Origin: Lysinibacillus pakistanensis
GTDB lineage: Bacteria > Bacillota > Bacilli > Bacillales_A > Planococcaceae
Reading direction: 5' to 3'
Assembly: GCF_030123245.1 (NCBI RefSeq)
Contig: NZ_CP126101.1
Location: 4,338,501-4,402,500 of the forward strand
Length of the DNA stretch: 64,000 nt
Shown here: positions 36,683-47,942 of the stretch, piece by piece
Position numbering within the stretch: the first letter of the stretch is position 1
Layout: every line of letters starts with the position of its first letter
The notes under the pieces: model-generated
The model's database searches: none
Seen by the model: the letters and a program-made list of their open reading frames with translations, nothing else
What the model was told of the DNA's origin: nothing
Position numbers and translations under genes: made by a program

Positions 36683-36826
36683 AACTTCACCCCCTTTCTT
36701 TTCTATATCCTATGCGCTTCAAAAATGGAAATATAGGCTATGCTCAAGGGGGAACCATTTTGTTTTTAAAACGTTTATGTTATAGTAAAAAATGGACGAA
36801 AACCATGTTAGGAGAGAATATCCACA

Positions 36827-37813
36827 ATGAAAAAGACTGTATTATCTTTAACATTAGCCGCCTCTGTTTTAGCGCTTGGAGCTTGTAGCGGAGGGGACAG
36901 TAAAACGATTGCAACATCAAAAGCCGGTGATATTTCAGTAGCTGACTTTAATGAAAAAGCGAAAACTTTAGCAGGTTCTCACGTAATTCAACAAATGTTG
37001 ACTGAAAAAGTGTTAGCTGACAAATATAAAGTAACAGATAAGGAAATTAAAGAGGCTTATGACAATTACGAAGCTCAGTTCGGTGATAATTTTGATCAAG
37101 CTCTTGTTCAATATGGCTTAACAAAAGAAGGCTTTAAAGAATCTTTACGTGTTCAGCTTCTTTCAGATAAGGCTTTAAAAGAAAAAGCCTTTAAAGAAGA
37201 AGATATAAAAAAATATTATGAGCAGATGAAAACAGAATTAAATGCTCGTCATATTTTAGTGGCTGATGAGAAAACAGCTAAGGAAGTTATCGACAAAATT
37301 AAAGGCGGCGCTGCTTTTGCGGATGTCGCAAAAGAATACTCCACTGATACTGGTTCTGCCGCAAAAGGTGGAGAGCTTGGGTGGTTCTCAGCCGGTGCAA
37401 TGGTTGAGGAATTCAGTGACGCTGCTTATGCTCTTCCTTTAAATACATTAAGTGAACCTGTAAAATCAAGCTTCGGCTACCATATTATTGAGGTTACGGA
37501 CAAGCGTGATGTAAAAGGTGTAGGCTCATTCAAAGATGAAGAAGAAAACATCCGTTCACAAATGATGGCTAAATTAGTGAACACAGGTGAAGATCAACAA
37601 GTTCTTAAAGATATTATTGCTAAAATGGCTAAAGAAGCTGATATAAAAACATCTGATAAAGATTTAGAACCTGCTATAAAGGCCCTTACAACTACAAGTG
37701 AGGAACAAGCTAAAGCAGCTGAAGAGGCAGCAAAAAAAGCTGAGGAAAAAGCGGCTAAAGAAAATAAAGACAAAGAAGAGAAAGCTGAAGATACTGAAAA
37801 AGAATCTAAATAG
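36827..37813 (+). CDS. prsA: Foldase lipoprotein PrsA
   Basis: The 328-residue protein has a signal peptide with lipobox LGAC (Cys20), an N-terminal chaperone region, a PpiC/parvulin prolyl isomerase domain (about 135-230, ARHILVADEKTA, GGELGWFSAGAMVEEFSDAA, SSFGYHIIEV) and a Lys/Glu/Ala-rich tail. It folds exported proteins at the outer face of the membrane. The neighbour yhaM is convergent with prsA. Confidence 0.94.
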   Translation: MKKTVLSLTLAASVLALGACSGGDSKTIATSKAGDISVADFNEKAKTLAGSHVIQQMLTEKVLADKYKVTDKEIKEAYDNYEAQFGDNFDQALVQYGLTKEGFKESLRVQLLSDKALKEKAFKEEDIKKYYEQMKTELNARHILVADEKTAKEVIDKIKGGAAFADVAKEYSTDTGSAAKGGELGWFSAGAMVEEFSDAAYALPLNTLSEPVKSSFGYHIIEVTDKRDVKGVGSFKDEEENIRSQMMAKLVNTGEDQQVLKDIIAKMAKEADIKTSDKDLEPAIKALTTTSEEQAKAAEEAAKKAEEKAAKENKDKEEKAEDTEKESK

Positions 37814-37831
37814 TCATTCTCTTATTAAACG

Positions 37832-37867
37832 AAAAGGGTTACGCTTGTATCAGCGTAACCCTTTTTT
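37832..37867. terminator. Bidirectional terminator between prsA and yhaM
   Basis: AAAAGGGTTACGCT pairs with AGCGTAACCCTTTT, with T and A runs on the two sides. Confidence 0.85.
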
Positions 37868-37870
37868 CAT

Positions 37871-38809
37871 TCAATAGATAGTTGGCTTATAAAACGATCG
37901 ATTATCAAGTGGGAATAATCTTTCTGTAAATTCACCAGGAGTTGTTTTACCAAGTGCTCGTGTTAGCATGTTCATCTTTGCATCAATATTATCAATATAA
38001 TGCAAAATTTCTGCTTCCTGAAGCATTGGCTTTTTGGGACTACCCCATTCCTCTTTGCCATGATGGGATAAGACCATATGCTGCAATAGCATAACCTCTT
38101 CTCCCTCAATTTCTAGTTCACTAGCAATCTTAGCAATTTCATTTACCATAATCGTAATATGACCAAGTAAATTCCCTTCAACAGTATACATTGTTGCAAC
38201 TGGGCCAGAAAGCTCTACTACCTTACCAATATCATGCAAAATAATGCCAGCAAATAATAAGTCACGATTTAACGTAGGATATAAATCAGCTATAGCTTTG
38301 CCAAGTCTCAACATGGATACCATATGATCAAGTAAGCCTGAGGCATAATCATGATGATTTTTTGTCGCTGCTGGAAATACTAAAATAGCATCCTGATGTT
38401 TTTTAATAGCTGCACGTGTAATTCTTGAAATATGAGGATTTTTAATTTCAAAGAAATATTGTGTTAATTCTTCATATAGTTGTTCTTTAGGTGTAGCTGA
38501 AGAAGGAACTAAATCATCGATTGCAATTCCCTCCTCTGGTTTAGCTACGCGAATGGATTTTATTCGTAATTGATTTTTCCCACGATAGTCATGTATTTCG
38601 CCACCAACACGGACAATAGCCTCGGCATGATACATTTTTTCATGGTCTTCATTTGTATCCCACAGCTTTGCCTCAATATCTCCACTTTTATCTTGTAATA
38701 ACAACGACATAAAGGGCTTGCCAACCGTTGTAACCCCTTTTGTCGCTTGTTTAATTAATAAAAATTGATCAACTGCTTCTCCAACCTGGAGCGTCGTTAT
38801 TCCTTTCAT
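37871..38809 (-). CDS. yhaM: 3'-5' exoribonuclease YhaM
   Basis: The 312-residue protein has an N-terminal OB-fold nucleic acid-binding domain (about 15-95) and an HD hydrolase domain with His in [17 protein letters not shown] and [13 protein letters not shown]. It degrades RNA (and DNA) from the 3' end. The start overlaps the yhaN stop as ATGA. The order yhaO-yhaN-yhaM is as in B. subtilis. Confidence 0.92.
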   Translation of the reverse strand: MKGITTLQVGEAVDQFLLIKQATKGVTTVGKPFMSLLLQDKSGDIEAKLWDTNEDHEKMYHAEAIVRVGGEIHDYRGKNQLRIKSIRVAKPEEGIAIDDLVPSSATPKEQLYEELTQYFFEIKNPHISRITRAAIKKHQDAILVFPAATKNHHDYASGLLDHMVSMLRLGKAIADLYPTLNRDLLFAGIILHDIGKVVELSGPVATMYTVEGNLLGHITIMVNEIAKIASELEIEGEEVMLLQHMVLSHHGKEEWGSPKKPMLQEAEILHYIDNIDAKMNMLTRALGKTTPGEFTERLFPLDNRSFYKPTIY

Positions 38810-41697
38810 GTTGACGCCACTCCCCTTTCATTTGCTAATGCGCTTATATCGACAATTTGATCTTTGTGCCAATATTTAAGCATCGTGTCATGACAAGTAA
38901 AATATAGAATTTGGCGTTCATATCCTACTTCTTTCATTAATTGTACCATTTTGTCTGTTCGGATTCGATCAAAATGGACAAAAGGATCATCCATAATAAA
39001 TGGAAATGGTGCAGAAGTTGAAAGTGTTTTTGCTAGTGCCATACGTAGTGAAATATAGGCTTGTTCCTTCGTTGCCTGTGATAATTCGGCCATATGATAA
39101 TGTAAGCCACCAGCAGCATCCTGAGCGACAAAATAGCCAGCATCGTTAATGAATAGCTTCGTATAACGACCACCAGTTAATAAACAAAAGATCGAATTGA
39201 CCTCTGTTAAAACATAAGGTAGCTTCTCCTCTCTTAAGCTGAATAATGTTTCATGAATAGCATTAGACAATGCCTTTTTTGTTGCCCATTGCCCTATCAG
39301 CTGCTGCAGGATAGATTTCTCTTGCTCAAAATGCTGAATTAATTGACCATAATTCTCATCATTTAGAAGATGCTCCTTTTGGACTTGGAGTGTAGCACGT
39401 TGCTCTAAGCAATGATCGATAGCTAACTGACTCGCATCCTGTTCCGCTTCGAGAATCTTTAATCGTTCACTCAACTGGCTATCATGCATCAATGCCTCAT
39501 TGTTCGATATATCCAGTGAAGCAAGTTGACTTTTTATTGTTAGGAGTTCAGCTTTGAATTTCTGCTGTTGTTCAAATTGCTCATGTGTCTCGTAGTACTC
39601 CTTTTCTACTTGAACATTTGCCTCATTAAATAATTGAGCAATTTGTGATTCAACGTTTTCTATATGAGATTCTATCCCTTGAATATTGACAGTAAGATTA
39701 GTCAATTGCTCTTTTGTATGCTGAGTCATTTGTAGCTCTTGCTGTATAGTAAGGAATGTAGTACGCAAATGCATAAAAATTTCTTGCTCACTGTACTCCG
39801 CCTTGAGAGCCTGTTGTAGCTGCTCATATAACTCACGTTTTTCCACCTGTATCGTTTGTAAAAGGTTTCTTGTACTCTTTCTTTTTGCCTCCAGCTCTTG
39901 CGCTCCCCGTATTCGCATAAAAAGCTCTGGTAACAATGTTTTTGCTATATTCCCCTCTAAACGAAAACGCCCTAAAAATTGTTGCAGGGATTGAGTTGCT
40001 GCCTCACTCATCCTTTCAGCCTGTTGAATTTTATATTCTAGCTGTACATATTGATGTTCTTTTTCTTGCTGCTGCTCGTGTACCTGCAACAAGCGCTCCT
40101 CATGCCTTTGTTTTTTCAACAGAATCGTCTGAGCAATATTTTCTTCCTGCTCTAATTCGCGAATTTGCTGATTGGGCTGCCTCGATGCTTTACTTTCATC
40201 TCTTGAGAATTTCAAATATAAAATAAGGAATAAAGCGATAGCTGCTCCTAAAACGATGACAGCCATGTTTTTCTCAAAAACACCATATATAATTGAACAA
40301 ATACTTATAGCTAATAAAATCCATATTACAGCACTGGATTGTTTCTGCTTTGAGCGCTGTGACCTTACATGACGGTATTGCTCAAGTTTACGTTTACGTT
40401 GTGGCCACTGTGCTAAAATATGTTCTTCTTCTGCTGTTAATGCCTCTTGTTGAAGACGCTGCTTATGCTGGGCAATTGAATCTAGTTCAATGTGTATTTG
40501 CTCTAGGGAACGTAAATGAAATTTTAACTCTTCCTCCGCTTCCTCTAGTAGACTTAGTTGTTGCTGAAATTGCTCCTCTTGCTGCAATGAGACCGTCTCC
40601 TCAAGGAGCTTCAACTGTGCTTCGCTTTCCTGTACACCTAATAATCGAAACTGTGCTTCTATTTCTTGCTCTAATAAATATAAATCATCCATTAAGTTTT
40701 GTTCTTTTACAATCAACTGATTCCATGTTGCTTCCTTATTCAAAAGTCGAGACATTTCATGAATAGCTTGCTCGTCCACAGTTAATTGCAGTTTTTGCTG
40801 TAGTTCTTGGTACTGTTCTTTTTGCTGTTGCAATTGCAATGTTTCGTGCATTAGCCGATCCTTTAATTGCTCATAGCGCCTTATTCCCTCTGGTGGAAAC
40901 TGCACATGCTCATAATTTTTTAATGTTTGCTCCAGAGCCTTCTGCTGTTTCATAAGGGGCATTGCCTGCTTAAGAATATTGAGCTGCTGCCAATTCTGTT
41001 GCTGTAGTTTTTGCTGCTTATACAAATCTTCAAGCTTTTGGTCAAGCTGCTTTAATTGCAGCAATTTGTCCTCAAAGCTTTGAATATTGCTCTGCTCCTG
41101 TTTAATAGTGCGCTCAAGTTGCTTTAATTGCTCTAACTTTTGATTAATAATAGGTATCTTGCCCGACTTTTTAAAAAGATCCCCAGCCTCTTTTTCCATT
41201 TTCTTTTCAATAGTAGACAATTGCTGAACACCTGTTGTTCCGGAAGCAATCAACAAATGCGTTAACTCCTCCTCAGACATTTTCTCAATACCCTGTAATT
41301 CGTGTAAAGAAAAGGAGAAAATTGATTCAAAGGATGCCCTTGAATAGCCATAAAGTAGCTTTGCTAATAGCTCATCCTGTCCAATTGTGCCATCTTCAAG
41401 ATAAACCGTGACCTCTCCGGTTGCCTTTCCTTTAACACGCTCAATTGTACATTGTCCGTATTTTGGGTGCCAAACTGTCAGCTGACCGCCAAATCTAGTT
41501 GATGTTTTCGGTTCATATTTGCGTTGTGTTTGTTGCTTTGTAGGAAAACCAAAGAGCAATTGTAAAATAAACTGTTGAATGGTTGTTTTTCCTGCCTCGT
41601 TCATGCCATAAAATATAGTAACACCGTCAGATAAAGAGATTGTGATATTTTCATGCTTCCCAAAACCGTATATTTGGATTTGTCGTATCACTAGCAT
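38806..41697 (-). CDS. yhaN: SbcC-like ATPase YhaN (SbcE)
   Basis: About 963 residues: an ABC/SMC-type N-terminal half with Walker [10 protein letters not shown] near residue 35, long coiled coils (about 180-450 and 510-810) around a hydrophobic segment (about 450-490), and a C-terminal half with Walker B-like [12 protein letters not shown]. With YhaO it forms a Rad50/Mre11-type pair for DNA-end repair or processing. The membrane-like segment in the middle is typical of this group. A GTG at 41706 is possible, but AAAGGA suits the ATG at 41697. Confidence 0.9.
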   Translation of the reverse strand: MLVIRQIQIYGFGKHENITISLSDGVTIFYGMNEAGKTTIQQFILQLLFGFPTKQQTQRKYEPKTSTRFGGQLTVWHPKYGQCTIERVKGKATGEVTVYLEDGTIGQDELLAKLLYGYSRASFESIFSFSLHELQGIEKMSEEELTHLLIASGTTGVQQLSTIEKKMEKEAGDLFKKSGKIPIINQKLEQLKQLERTIKQEQSNIQSFEDKLLQLKQLDQKLEDLYKQQKLQQQNWQQLNILKQAMPLMKQQKALEQTLKNYEHVQFPPEGIRRYEQLKDRLMHETLQLQQQKEQYQELQQKLQLTVDEQAIHEMSRLLNKEATWNQLIVKEQNLMDDLYLLEQEIEAQFRLLGVQESEAQLKLLEETVSLQQEEQFQQQLSLLEEAEEELKFHLRSLEQIHIELDSIAQHKQRLQQEALTAEEEHILAQWPQRKRKLEQYRHVRSQRSKQKQSSAVIWILLAISICSIIYGVFEKNMAVIVLGAAIALFLILYLKFSRDESKASRQPNQQIRELEQEENIAQTILLKKQRHEERLLQVHEQQQEKEHQYVQLEYKIQQAERMSEAATQSLQQFLGRFRLEGNIAKTLLPELFMRIRGAQELEAKRKSTRNLLQTIQVEKRELYEQLQQALKAEYSEQEIFMHLRTTFLTIQQELQMTQHTKEQLTNLTVNIQGIESHIENVESQIAQLFNEANVQVEKEYYETHEQFEQQQKFKAELLTIKSQLASLDISNNEALMHDSQLSERLKILEAEQDASQLAIDHCLEQRATLQVQKEHLLNDENYGQLIQHFEQEKSILQQLIGQWATKKALSNAIHETLFSLREEKLPYVLTEVNSIFCLLTGGRYTKLFINDAGYFVAQDAAGGLHYHMAELSQATKEQAYISLRMALAKTLSTSAPFPFIMDDPFVHFDRIRTDKMVQLMKEVGYERQILYFTCHDTMLKYWHKDQIVDISALANERGVAST

Positions 41698-41702
41698 GTC
41701 AT

Positions 41703-42917
41703 TCACGTCCTTTGAATTTCTTCTGCTAATAATTCCTGTGCATTGTGCATTAAGGCTTTAATGTCCTGTTCTGTTAAAGGGTCGATAAATCTTGCTCCAC
41801 CTGCATGTTGATATAGGTCCTTTAATATATCCTTCCAGGCTGAGATATCCCATTGCTCCATTAAATTCGCCACAGATTTAGTTGCAGCAGTATGTTCGTA
41901 CAGTGTTGATGAAGTATGTAGTACTAGCTTCTGTACCCAACACATTGGTTCAATCCCCTCTTCCGCCTCTCGTATAGTTTCTAGCCATGCATCCACAGTA
42001 GCATGTTCAAATAAAGAAGATGCGTGTTCATCAATGTTTTTTAAATGAAGTTCCACAACAGATGCCCCGTAGGCTTGTCGATTGAGTGAAAGTGCTTCCT
42101 CACATTTTTTTAAAAGTTCATTTGCATGAAACATATTTTTGCAATCTACCTCTACTGTGTTATAGACGACAGCTGATGTCGGTATAAAATCCAGTTCAAC
42201 AGAGGCTTGCGATAAAGTGACATCATAAAAACCCTTAATCCCCTGTTCCTTACGATGTCGACTTTGAATATTACCAGGATACACAATAGGTGGATTTTGA
42301 TGTAACAGCTGGCGTTTATGAATATGTCCTAAAGCCCAATAATGATAGTTTCTTTCAAGCAGCTGTTCCTTTGTGAAAGGTGCGTAAACTGCATGTGTGG
42401 TATCATTAAACTCACTACCATGGAGCATACCAATATGAAGTACATGTTGGTCAGAGGCAATAGGATAACTCTCAATCTTTGATTCCTTTACATGACGTTC
42501 ACTATAACTAAAGCCATAAATATTCACTTGCTGTCCTCGTATATTTAGCTGAACAACACTCGTTTCCGCTGGCAATTCATAGACGTTACTTGGTAAGGCG
42601 AAGCGCGTCCAGGAACCATTTAAATGATCGTGATTGCCATAGCTTAAAATCACTGGTATATTATGCTGAAAGAGCTTTTCCATAGCCTCTTGGAATCGAC
42701 GTTGAGCCTGTAAGCTACGATTTTCACCATCATAGATATCACCAACTATTAGTAAAAAATCAGGTTTCTCTTGTATAGCTTTATCAATAATTGTATTAAA
42801 AGCCTCAAAGGTACTTGTTCGAATTTTTTTAAAATTATGTTCAGGTAAACCAAATAAGCCCTTAAATGGACTATCTAAATGTAAATCCGCCATATGAAAA
42901 AAACGAATTGCAGACAT
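41703..42917 (-). CDS. yhaO: Mre11/SbcD-like nuclease YhaO
   Basis: The 404-residue metallophosphoesterase has the expected motifs: HMADLHLDSPF, VGDIYDGENRS, YGNHDHLNG and LGHIHKRQ. It is the nuclease partner of the YhaN ATPase, overlapping it by a few bases. RBS GAGGTG precedes the ATG. The 254 bp upstream, toward the YhzD-like gene, hold no other gene. Confidence 0.92.
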   Translation of the reverse strand: MSAIRFFHMADLHLDSPFKGLFGLPEHNFKKIRTSTFEAFNTIIDKAIQEKPDFLLIVGDIYDGENRSLQAQRRFQEAMEKLFQHNIPVILSYGNHDHLNGSWTRFALPSNVYELPAETSVVQLNIRGQQVNIYGFSYSERHVKESKIESYPIASDQHVLHIGMLHGSEFNDTTHAVYAPFTKEQLLERNYHYWALGHIHKRQLLHQNPPIVYPGNIQSRHRKEQGIKGFYDVTLSQASVELDFIPTSAVVYNTVEVDCKNMFHANELLKKCEEALSLNRQAYGASVVELHLKNIDEHASSLFEHATVDAWLETIREAEEGIEPMCWVQKLVLHTSSTLYEHTAATKSVANLMEQWDISAWKDILKDLYQHAGGARFIDPLTEQDIKALMHNAQELLAEEIQRT

Positions 42918-43171
42918 CTAATCACCTCAAGTAATAAATAATTTGAACCTTTGTTGAATAAAATATCACCTTTGATTCAAACCGAATATTTGTTCTATTT
43001 TATCATACTTCTCATTAGATGAGAAATTTATTCAATATATCCCCTATTAAGATCGCCTTTAATTTTCCACAATTTTCGTAATTTATCAAAATTATTGCTA
43101 GATTTACCGTGAAGTTTATAAATCTTCTATGTATAATAGATATATATTTATATAAAAGGGTGGGGTGTAGA

Positions 43172-43357
43172 ATGGAGAATTATCGTTTCACAGCTTTTGA
43201 AAAAACAGGGGAAACATTGTTCGATGAAACATGGACTTTCGAAAACGATGAGACTGCAAAAATTAACGGTCAACAACAAATCGAAGAAAAAGGTGTTGCC
43301 GATAAAACTCATCGCCTTGTCAACTCTTCTGGTAAATTAATATTATTCCATGTCTAA
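43172..43357 (+). CDS. YhzD-like small protein
   Basis: The 61-residue protein (YRFTAFEKTGETLFDETWTF) resembles the YhzD group of small Bacillales proteins. RBS AAGGGTGGGGTG precedes the ATG at 43172. It is soluble; the function is unknown. The match to YhzD is from memory of the pattern and is tentative. Confidence 0.65.
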   Translation: MENYRFTAFEKTGETLFDETWTFENDETAKINGQQQIEEKGVADKTHRLVNSSGKLILFHV

Positions 43358-43368
43358 AAGTGACTAGT

Positions 43369-43402
43369 AAAAGGCACGTAGTAATAGCTCTACGCGCCTT
43401 TC
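43369..43402. terminator. Terminator between convergent genes
   Basis: AAAGGCACGTAG pairs with CTACGCGCCTTT (one mismatch). Confidence 0.75.
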
Positions 43403-43418
43403 ACTATGTTGTTTCTAT

Positions 43419-44201
43419 TTATTTCCCTGCAAAAACAGGTGTTCTCTTCTCAACAAATGCATGAATTCCCTCTAAATGATCAGTTGTTTTCCTCATAGCT
43501 GTTTGCCCCTCTGCCTCCATTGCCAAAATACTTTCTAATTGCGGTAAATTTTGAGCATGCAGTATTTTCTTAGTTGTGATCATGGATGCAATTGGAGATG
43601 CCAACATTTTTCCAACGAGTTGGTCAGCCACTGCAAAAACAGATCCCTCCGGAGCGAGGTAGTCAATTAATCCTGCTTCATGTGCCTCTGCTGCAGTTAA
43701 TACTTTGCCCTCCCATATCATTTGCTTTGCCTTAACAGTGCCCACACGTTCCTTCATAAAGAAATGGCCACCTCCATCAGGGATAAGTCCAATACCAATG
43801 AAATTCATCGCAAGCTTACTATTTTCACAGGCCACAACGATGTCTGCTCCTAAAGCAAGACTAAAGCCTAATCCCGCAGATGCCCCGTGAATTGCCGCAA
43901 TAACAATCATCGGTAGTTGATAATAGGCTTTTACAATGCGTGTTAAATAAACCATTGCCTCTCCAATATTAAGTGGTTTATTTGGATCTAGCATCGCCTT
44001 AATATCCCCACCTGCAGAAAAGACCTTCCCTTCTCCACGAATAACAAGCACCTGTATATCCTGCTCTTCTTGTAGTGCCTCAAAGCACTCTGCCAGCTCC
44101 CGCATCATCACATCATCCATCGCATTCATTGCCTGTGGACGATTTAACGTTAATGTTGCTCGACGCTCTAATTTTTCCAAAGTAATTGTTGAAAATTCCA
44201 T
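43419..44201 (-). CDS. Enoyl-CoA hydratase/isomerase family protein (YhaR-like)
   Basis: From the ATG at 44201 (RBS GGGGGTGCAAGG) it has 260 residues with crotonase motifs: NRPQAMNAMDDVM, GEGKVFSAGGDIKAM and IHGASAGLGFSLALGADIV, which form the oxyanion hole. A Glu/Asp at the catalytic place (IPDGGGHFF) differs from the two-Glu hydratases, so isomerase or another activity is possible. Proximity to yhaO-yhaN-yhaM fits yhaR. Confidence 0.8.
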   Translation of the reverse strand: MEFSTITLEKLERRATLTLNRPQAMNAMDDVMMRELAECFEALQEEQDIQVLVIRGEGKVFSAGGDIKAMLDPNKPLNIGEAMVYLTRIVKAYYQLPMIVIAAIHGASAGLGFSLALGADIVVACENSKLAMNFIGIGLIPDGGGHFFMKERVGTVKAKQMIWEGKVLTAAEAHEAGLIDYLAPEGSVFAVADQLVGKMLASPIASMITTKKILHAQNLPQLESILAMEAEGQTAMRKTTDHLEGIHAFVEKRTPVFAGK

Positions 44202-44338
44202 CCTTGCACCCCCAAATATGAATAGACATTCACTATGTATTATTCGAGTTTTTTTAGAAAACTCCTCCTCTGTTACGCAAACTTGCATTTGATATGCTAT
44301 ATTAAAGGTCGAATATTGTTTAAAGGTGGTTAAGTATT

Positions 44339-45304
44339 GTGACACAGAAAGACTATCGTGTATTACTTTATTATAAATATATTACGATTGAAGATCCTGA
44401 AGCATTTGCTGAAGAACATTTAGCGCTATGTAAAGAAATCGGACTTCTTGGTCGTATTTTAGTAGGGCATGAAGGAATTAATGGAACAGTTTCAGGTACT
44501 ATTGAGCAAACGGACGCTTATATGGAGCAGATGAAGGCTGACTCTCGTTTTAACGATATCATGTGGAAAATAGATGAAGCGGAAGGAAATGCCTTTAAAA
44601 AAATGCATGTTCGTCCTCGCCGTGAAATAGTACACCTTGGTTTAGAGAATGACATTAATCCTTTAGAAATAACAGGTGATTATTTATCACCAAAAGAATT
44701 TATGAAGCGCATGCAAGGGGACAATACCGTCATTATCGATGCACGTAATGATTATGAGTATGATCTTGGACATTTCCGCGGGGCAATTCGTCCAGATATC
44801 GAAAACTTCCGTGATCTTCCAGCTTGGATGGAGGAACATAAAGACCAATTTACAGGTAAGAAAATCTTAACATATTGCACAGGCGGTATTCGTTGTGAAA
44901 AATTCTCAGGTTGGTTAAAGCGTGAGGGGTATGGTGAAAGCGTTGCTCAATTACATGGAGGAATTGCCACATATGCAAAAGATCCAGAGGTAAAGGGTCA
45001 GCTTTGGGATGGGCAAATGTTTGTCTTTGACCGACGTCGCAGTGTACCAATCAATCAGGTTGAGCACGTGGTTATCGGACGAGATTTCTTCACTGGTGAG
45101 CCATCAGAACGCTATACAAACTGTGCAAACCCGGAATGTCATCGATTAATGCTTTGTGAAGAAAAGCATGAAGCATTTTATATGCGTAGCTGTTCAGATG
45201 ATTGCCGACGTGCAAAGCGGAACTTCTTCGTTGTAGAAAATGGCTGGACACCTGAGCAGATTGAGGAACAAATTGCTAAAATAGCTCAGGTTCAAGCAGT
45301 TTAG
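44339..45304 (+). CDS. trhO: tRNA uridine(34) hydroxylase TrhO
   Basis: The 321-residue protein has an N-terminal acylphosphatase-like domain ([11 protein letters not shown]), a central rhodanese domain with the catalytic Cys in [15 protein letters not shown], and a C-terminal Cys-rich zinc segment ([21 protein letters not shown]). TrhO hydroxylates U34 of tRNA with oxygen. Start GTG at 44339 with AAAGGTGG upstream. Confidence 0.9.
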   Translation: MTQKDYRVLLYYKYITIEDPEAFAEEHLALCKEIGLLGRILVGHEGINGTVSGTIEQTDAYMEQMKADSRFNDIMWKIDEAEGNAFKKMHVRPRREIVHLGLENDINPLEITGDYLSPKEFMKRMQGDNTVIIDARNDYEYDLGHFRGAIRPDIENFRDLPAWMEEHKDQFTGKKILTYCTGGIRCEKFSGWLKREGYGESVAQLHGGIATYAKDPEVKGQLWDGQMFVFDRRRSVPINQVEHVVIGRDFFTGEPSERYTNCANPECHRLMLCEEKHEAFYMRSCSDDCRRAKRNFFVVENGWTPEQIEEQIAKIAQVQAV

Positions 45305-45344
45305 TGAGTCATCTTAAATATTCTTATGATTTTTAACATCAAAA

Positions 45345-45375
45345 AAAGCATCATCCAATTTGCGGGTGATGCTTT
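45345..45375 (+). terminator. Terminator after trhO
   Basis: AAAGCATCATCC pairs with GGGTGATGCTTT (one mismatch). Confidence 0.75.
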
Positions 45376-45403
45376 ATCGTTTTACGGATTGTTTTTATTT
45401 AGT

Positions 45404-45537
45404 ACCTGAGTAGTTTTCTTTTAATCCCGAGCGGTTTTACCCTTTACCTGAGCGCTTTCCACCTTAACCCGAGCGATTTTGTACTTTACCTGAGCGCTTT
45501 CTTCCTGAACCTAAGCAATTTCTCACCACGACCGGGC
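45404..45537. repeat. 21-bp-period array, second locus
   Basis: Seven units of the same C(T/C)GAGC family as at 14863 and 16355. Triplet positions are 45408, 45429, 45450, 45471, 45492, 45513 and 45534: a perfect 21-bp period. ACCTGAGC and CCCGAGC types alternate for the first five units; the last two are degraded. The array lies between two convergent genes. Confidence 0.85.
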
Positions 45538-45551
45538 TTTCTTCCAATTTC

Positions 45552-47204
45552 TTATTCTGTTTTAGCTAAGTAGCGCCCAACCTGTCGCCCACTGAATAAG
45601 CAACCTCCGACAAATGTTCCCTCTAAAGCACGGTAACCATGAACACCGCCACCTCCAAAGCCACTTACTTCGCCAGCAGCAAATAGACCTGGTACTGGCT
45701 GACCATCCATCCCGAGCACAGCGCCATCTAAATTTGTCTGTAGGCCTCCCAATGTTTTCCGCGTTAAAATATTTAAACGTACAGCAATCAGCGGCCAATT
45801 ATGAGGATCTAATATCTTATGTGGCTTGGCAACGCGCACTAATTTATCCCCAATGTAATTCCTTGCTCCATGGATGGCATTAACTTGCAAATCCTTTGTA
45901 AATTTATTATCCATTTCCCGATCTCTTGCCATTATTTGTTCTTTAATTTTCATGAAATTAAGAAGCTCGTTACCGGCTAATTTATTCATACCATCCACTA
46001 ATTCTTTTAAGTTATCCGCTATTACAAAATCCTCCCCATGTTCTTTAAAAGCCTGAATTGGAGCTGGCGGACCTGGCAAAATACGTTTAAGGACTTCTCC
46101 TATGCTTTTATTGGTTAAATCGGGATTTTGTTCAGAGCCCGATAAAGCAAACTCCTTTTCAATAATCTTTTCCGTTAAAATAAACCATGAGTACTCATGG
46201 CCTGTTTTTTGAATGGCTTCTAGCGTACTCAACGTATCAAAACCCGGGAAATTGGGTGCACTAAAACGATTTCCTTCTGCATCGAACCATAAGGATGACG
46301 GGCCAGGTAAAATACGAATTCCGTGATTGGGCCAAATCGGGTCCCAATTTCTTAAGCCCTCTGTGTAATGCCACATACGATCTCGATTCACAATACGCCC
46401 TCCCACATGCTCTGTAATCTCTAGCATTCTACCATCTACATAGGCAGGTACACCACAGACCATATTTTTAGGTGGTGTTCCCAGTCGTTGTGGCCAATTT
46501 TTTCTTACTAAATCAAAATTTGCTCCTATACCACCACTAGCTACAATTACAGCCTTGGCTTCATAGGTGAACTCACCTATTCCAATCCTTGAGCTTTTCT
46601 CACCACGGCTTGCATAACTTTCAGCTAAAATTGTCCCACTAATGCCGCCAATCTTTCCTTCATGTTGAATAAATTCATCTACACGATGTCTTGGTTTAAA
46701 ATCTATAAAACCATCCTTTATTGCCTTATTTACTTTATCTACAAAAGGCTTGACAATCCCAGGTCCTGTTCCCCATACAATATGAAAGCGAGGCACCGAG
46801 TTACCATGACCTCCAGCTAATGAGCCTCCTCGCTCAGCCCAACCAACTACAGGAAAGAACTTTATGCCTAATGATTTTAGCCATTCATATTTTTCACCTG
46901 CTGCAAATTCAACATAGGCCTTTGCCCATTTAAACGCCCATGAATCCTCGTCTTCCAAGCGGTCAAAGCCAGCAGTCCCTTGCCAATCCTGCCACGCTAG
47001 CTCTTTACTATCTTTAATACCAAGTCGTCTTTGCTCAGGAGAATTCACTAAAAATATGCCACCAAAAGACCAATATACCTGTCCCCCCATTGAATTTTCT
47101 GGCTCTTGGTCTACCAATAATACTTTTTTCTTGGCATCTACTAATTCACACGCAGCGACCAAACCTGCTAACCCTGCTCCGACAATTGCAACATCATACA
47201 ACAT
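45552..47204 (-). CDS. FAD-binding dehydrogenase of the fumarate reductase/KsdD family
   Basis: From the ATG at 47204 (RBS GGGGGTG) it has 550 residues: an FAD motif DVAIVGAGLAGLVAACEL with a following acidic residue, SMGGQVYWSFGG, and a C-terminal FAD segment ending GGGVHGYRALEGTFVGGCLFSG. The group includes 3-ketosteroid 1-dehydrogenase-like flavoproteins, but most members have no proven substrate. There are no steroid genes nearby, so the function is open. Confidence 0.8.
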   Translation of the reverse strand: MLYDVAIVGAGLAGLVAACELVDAKKKVLLVDQEPENSMGGQVYWSFGGIFLVNSPEQRRLGIKDSKELAWQDWQGTAGFDRLEDEDSWAFKWAKAYVEFAAGEKYEWLKSLGIKFFPVVGWAERGGSLAGGHGNSVPRFHIVWGTGPGIVKPFVDKVNKAIKDGFIDFKPRHRVDEFIQHEGKIGGISGTILAESYASRGEKSSRIGIGEFTYEAKAVIVASGGIGANFDLVRKNWPQRLGTPPKNMVCGVPAYVDGRMLEITEHVGGRIVNRDRMWHYTEGLRNWDPIWPNHGIRILPGPSSLWFDAEGNRFSAPNFPGFDTLSTLEAIQKTGHEYSWFILTEKIIEKEFALSGSEQNPDLTNKSIGEVLKRILPGPPAPIQAFKEHGEDFVIADNLKELVDGMNKLAGNELLNFMKIKEQIMARDREMDNKFTKDLQVNAIHGARNYIGDKLVRVAKPHKILDPHNWPLIAVRLNILTRKTLGGLQTNLDGAVLGMDGQPVPGLFAAGEVSGFGGGGVHGYRALEGTFVGGCLFSGRQVGRYLAKTE

Positions 47205-47561
47205 TTTACACCCCCAAAAATCGGTCATTCCTTTACTTACATTCTTCCCTAATAGTTCGTTTACCTTCTACTTTTTATATTTTTGACTAAAGTGTGACAA
47301 GAAAATAACGTTCGCCTTCTTCTTGAAAACATTGAAAATTTCACTCACTTCAGCAATCATCTCCCAATAAATTGCCATATAATTTTTCAGCTCGACTTTA
47401 TCTCAAATGCCCATTTAACTTGACTTAAGACATTTCGTTAGCGCTTTCATTGTCCTCCCCTAAAAGACGAACTATAATTAAATAAAAACAACTAAAAGTT
47501 CGCTTTTTGGTATTTATCAGACTTTTGAAGTCAATATTTTTTAACTTTTTCAGAAATATTA
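47205..47561. other. Intergenic stretch without a gene
   Basis: An AT-rich 357-bp gap between divergent units. I see no ORF with an RBS, repeat or RNA here until the serA promoter. Confidence 0.6.
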
Positions 47562-47591
47562 TTGACAAAGGTGAACAATAGGGATTATGAT
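47562..47591 (+). promoter_or_regulatory. SigA-type promoter of serA
   Basis: TTGACA (47562-47567) and TATGAT (47586-47591) with an 18-bp spacer, just upstream of the T-box leader. Confidence 0.7.
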
Positions 47592-47599
47592 GATATCAA

Positions 47600-47890
47600 A
47601 TTTAATTACGCAAAAATATAACGACGGAGACACGCTAGTCGCAAGGAAATCTCAAGAGAGCTGATGGTTGGTGTAAATCAGTGATTTCTACGATAATAGT
47701 TCCACTCCTGAATAGATAGGCAGAATATTTCAAAGTAAGCTTATCCGTCACATGCACGTTACGCATATAGCTAAGACTGCAAGAAATCTTTCAAGCAGTG
47801 ATTAAGGGTGGTACCGCGAACCAATGTTTATTCAGCCTTTCGCCCCTTACAACGCAATAATTGTGTTTGTAAGGCGTGAAAGGCTTTTTT
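47600..47890 (+). promoter_or_regulatory. T-box riboswitch leader of serA
   Basis: It shows a stem I segment with AGAGAGCTGATGGTTGGTG, the conserved T-box AAGGGTGGTACCGCG (47806-47820), and a terminator pairing GCCTTTCGCCCCTTACAA (47835-47852) with a complementary arm ending at 47884 before six T residues. UCU and UCC codons in the expected specifier region fit serine, but I could not fix the specifier position. Uncharged tRNA should prevent termination. Confidence 0.9.
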
Positions 47891-47942
47891 ATATTCATTC
47901 AGAAAATCTTTATTGTACAAAAGCCAAATGTTTTGTAGCACG

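Noticed and set aside
40350..40766. A 138-codon plus-strand frame inside yhaN
   Set aside because: It is opposite the coiled-coil part of yhaN, rich in Gln/Leu codons that give open antisense frames. The yhaN frame is far better supported.
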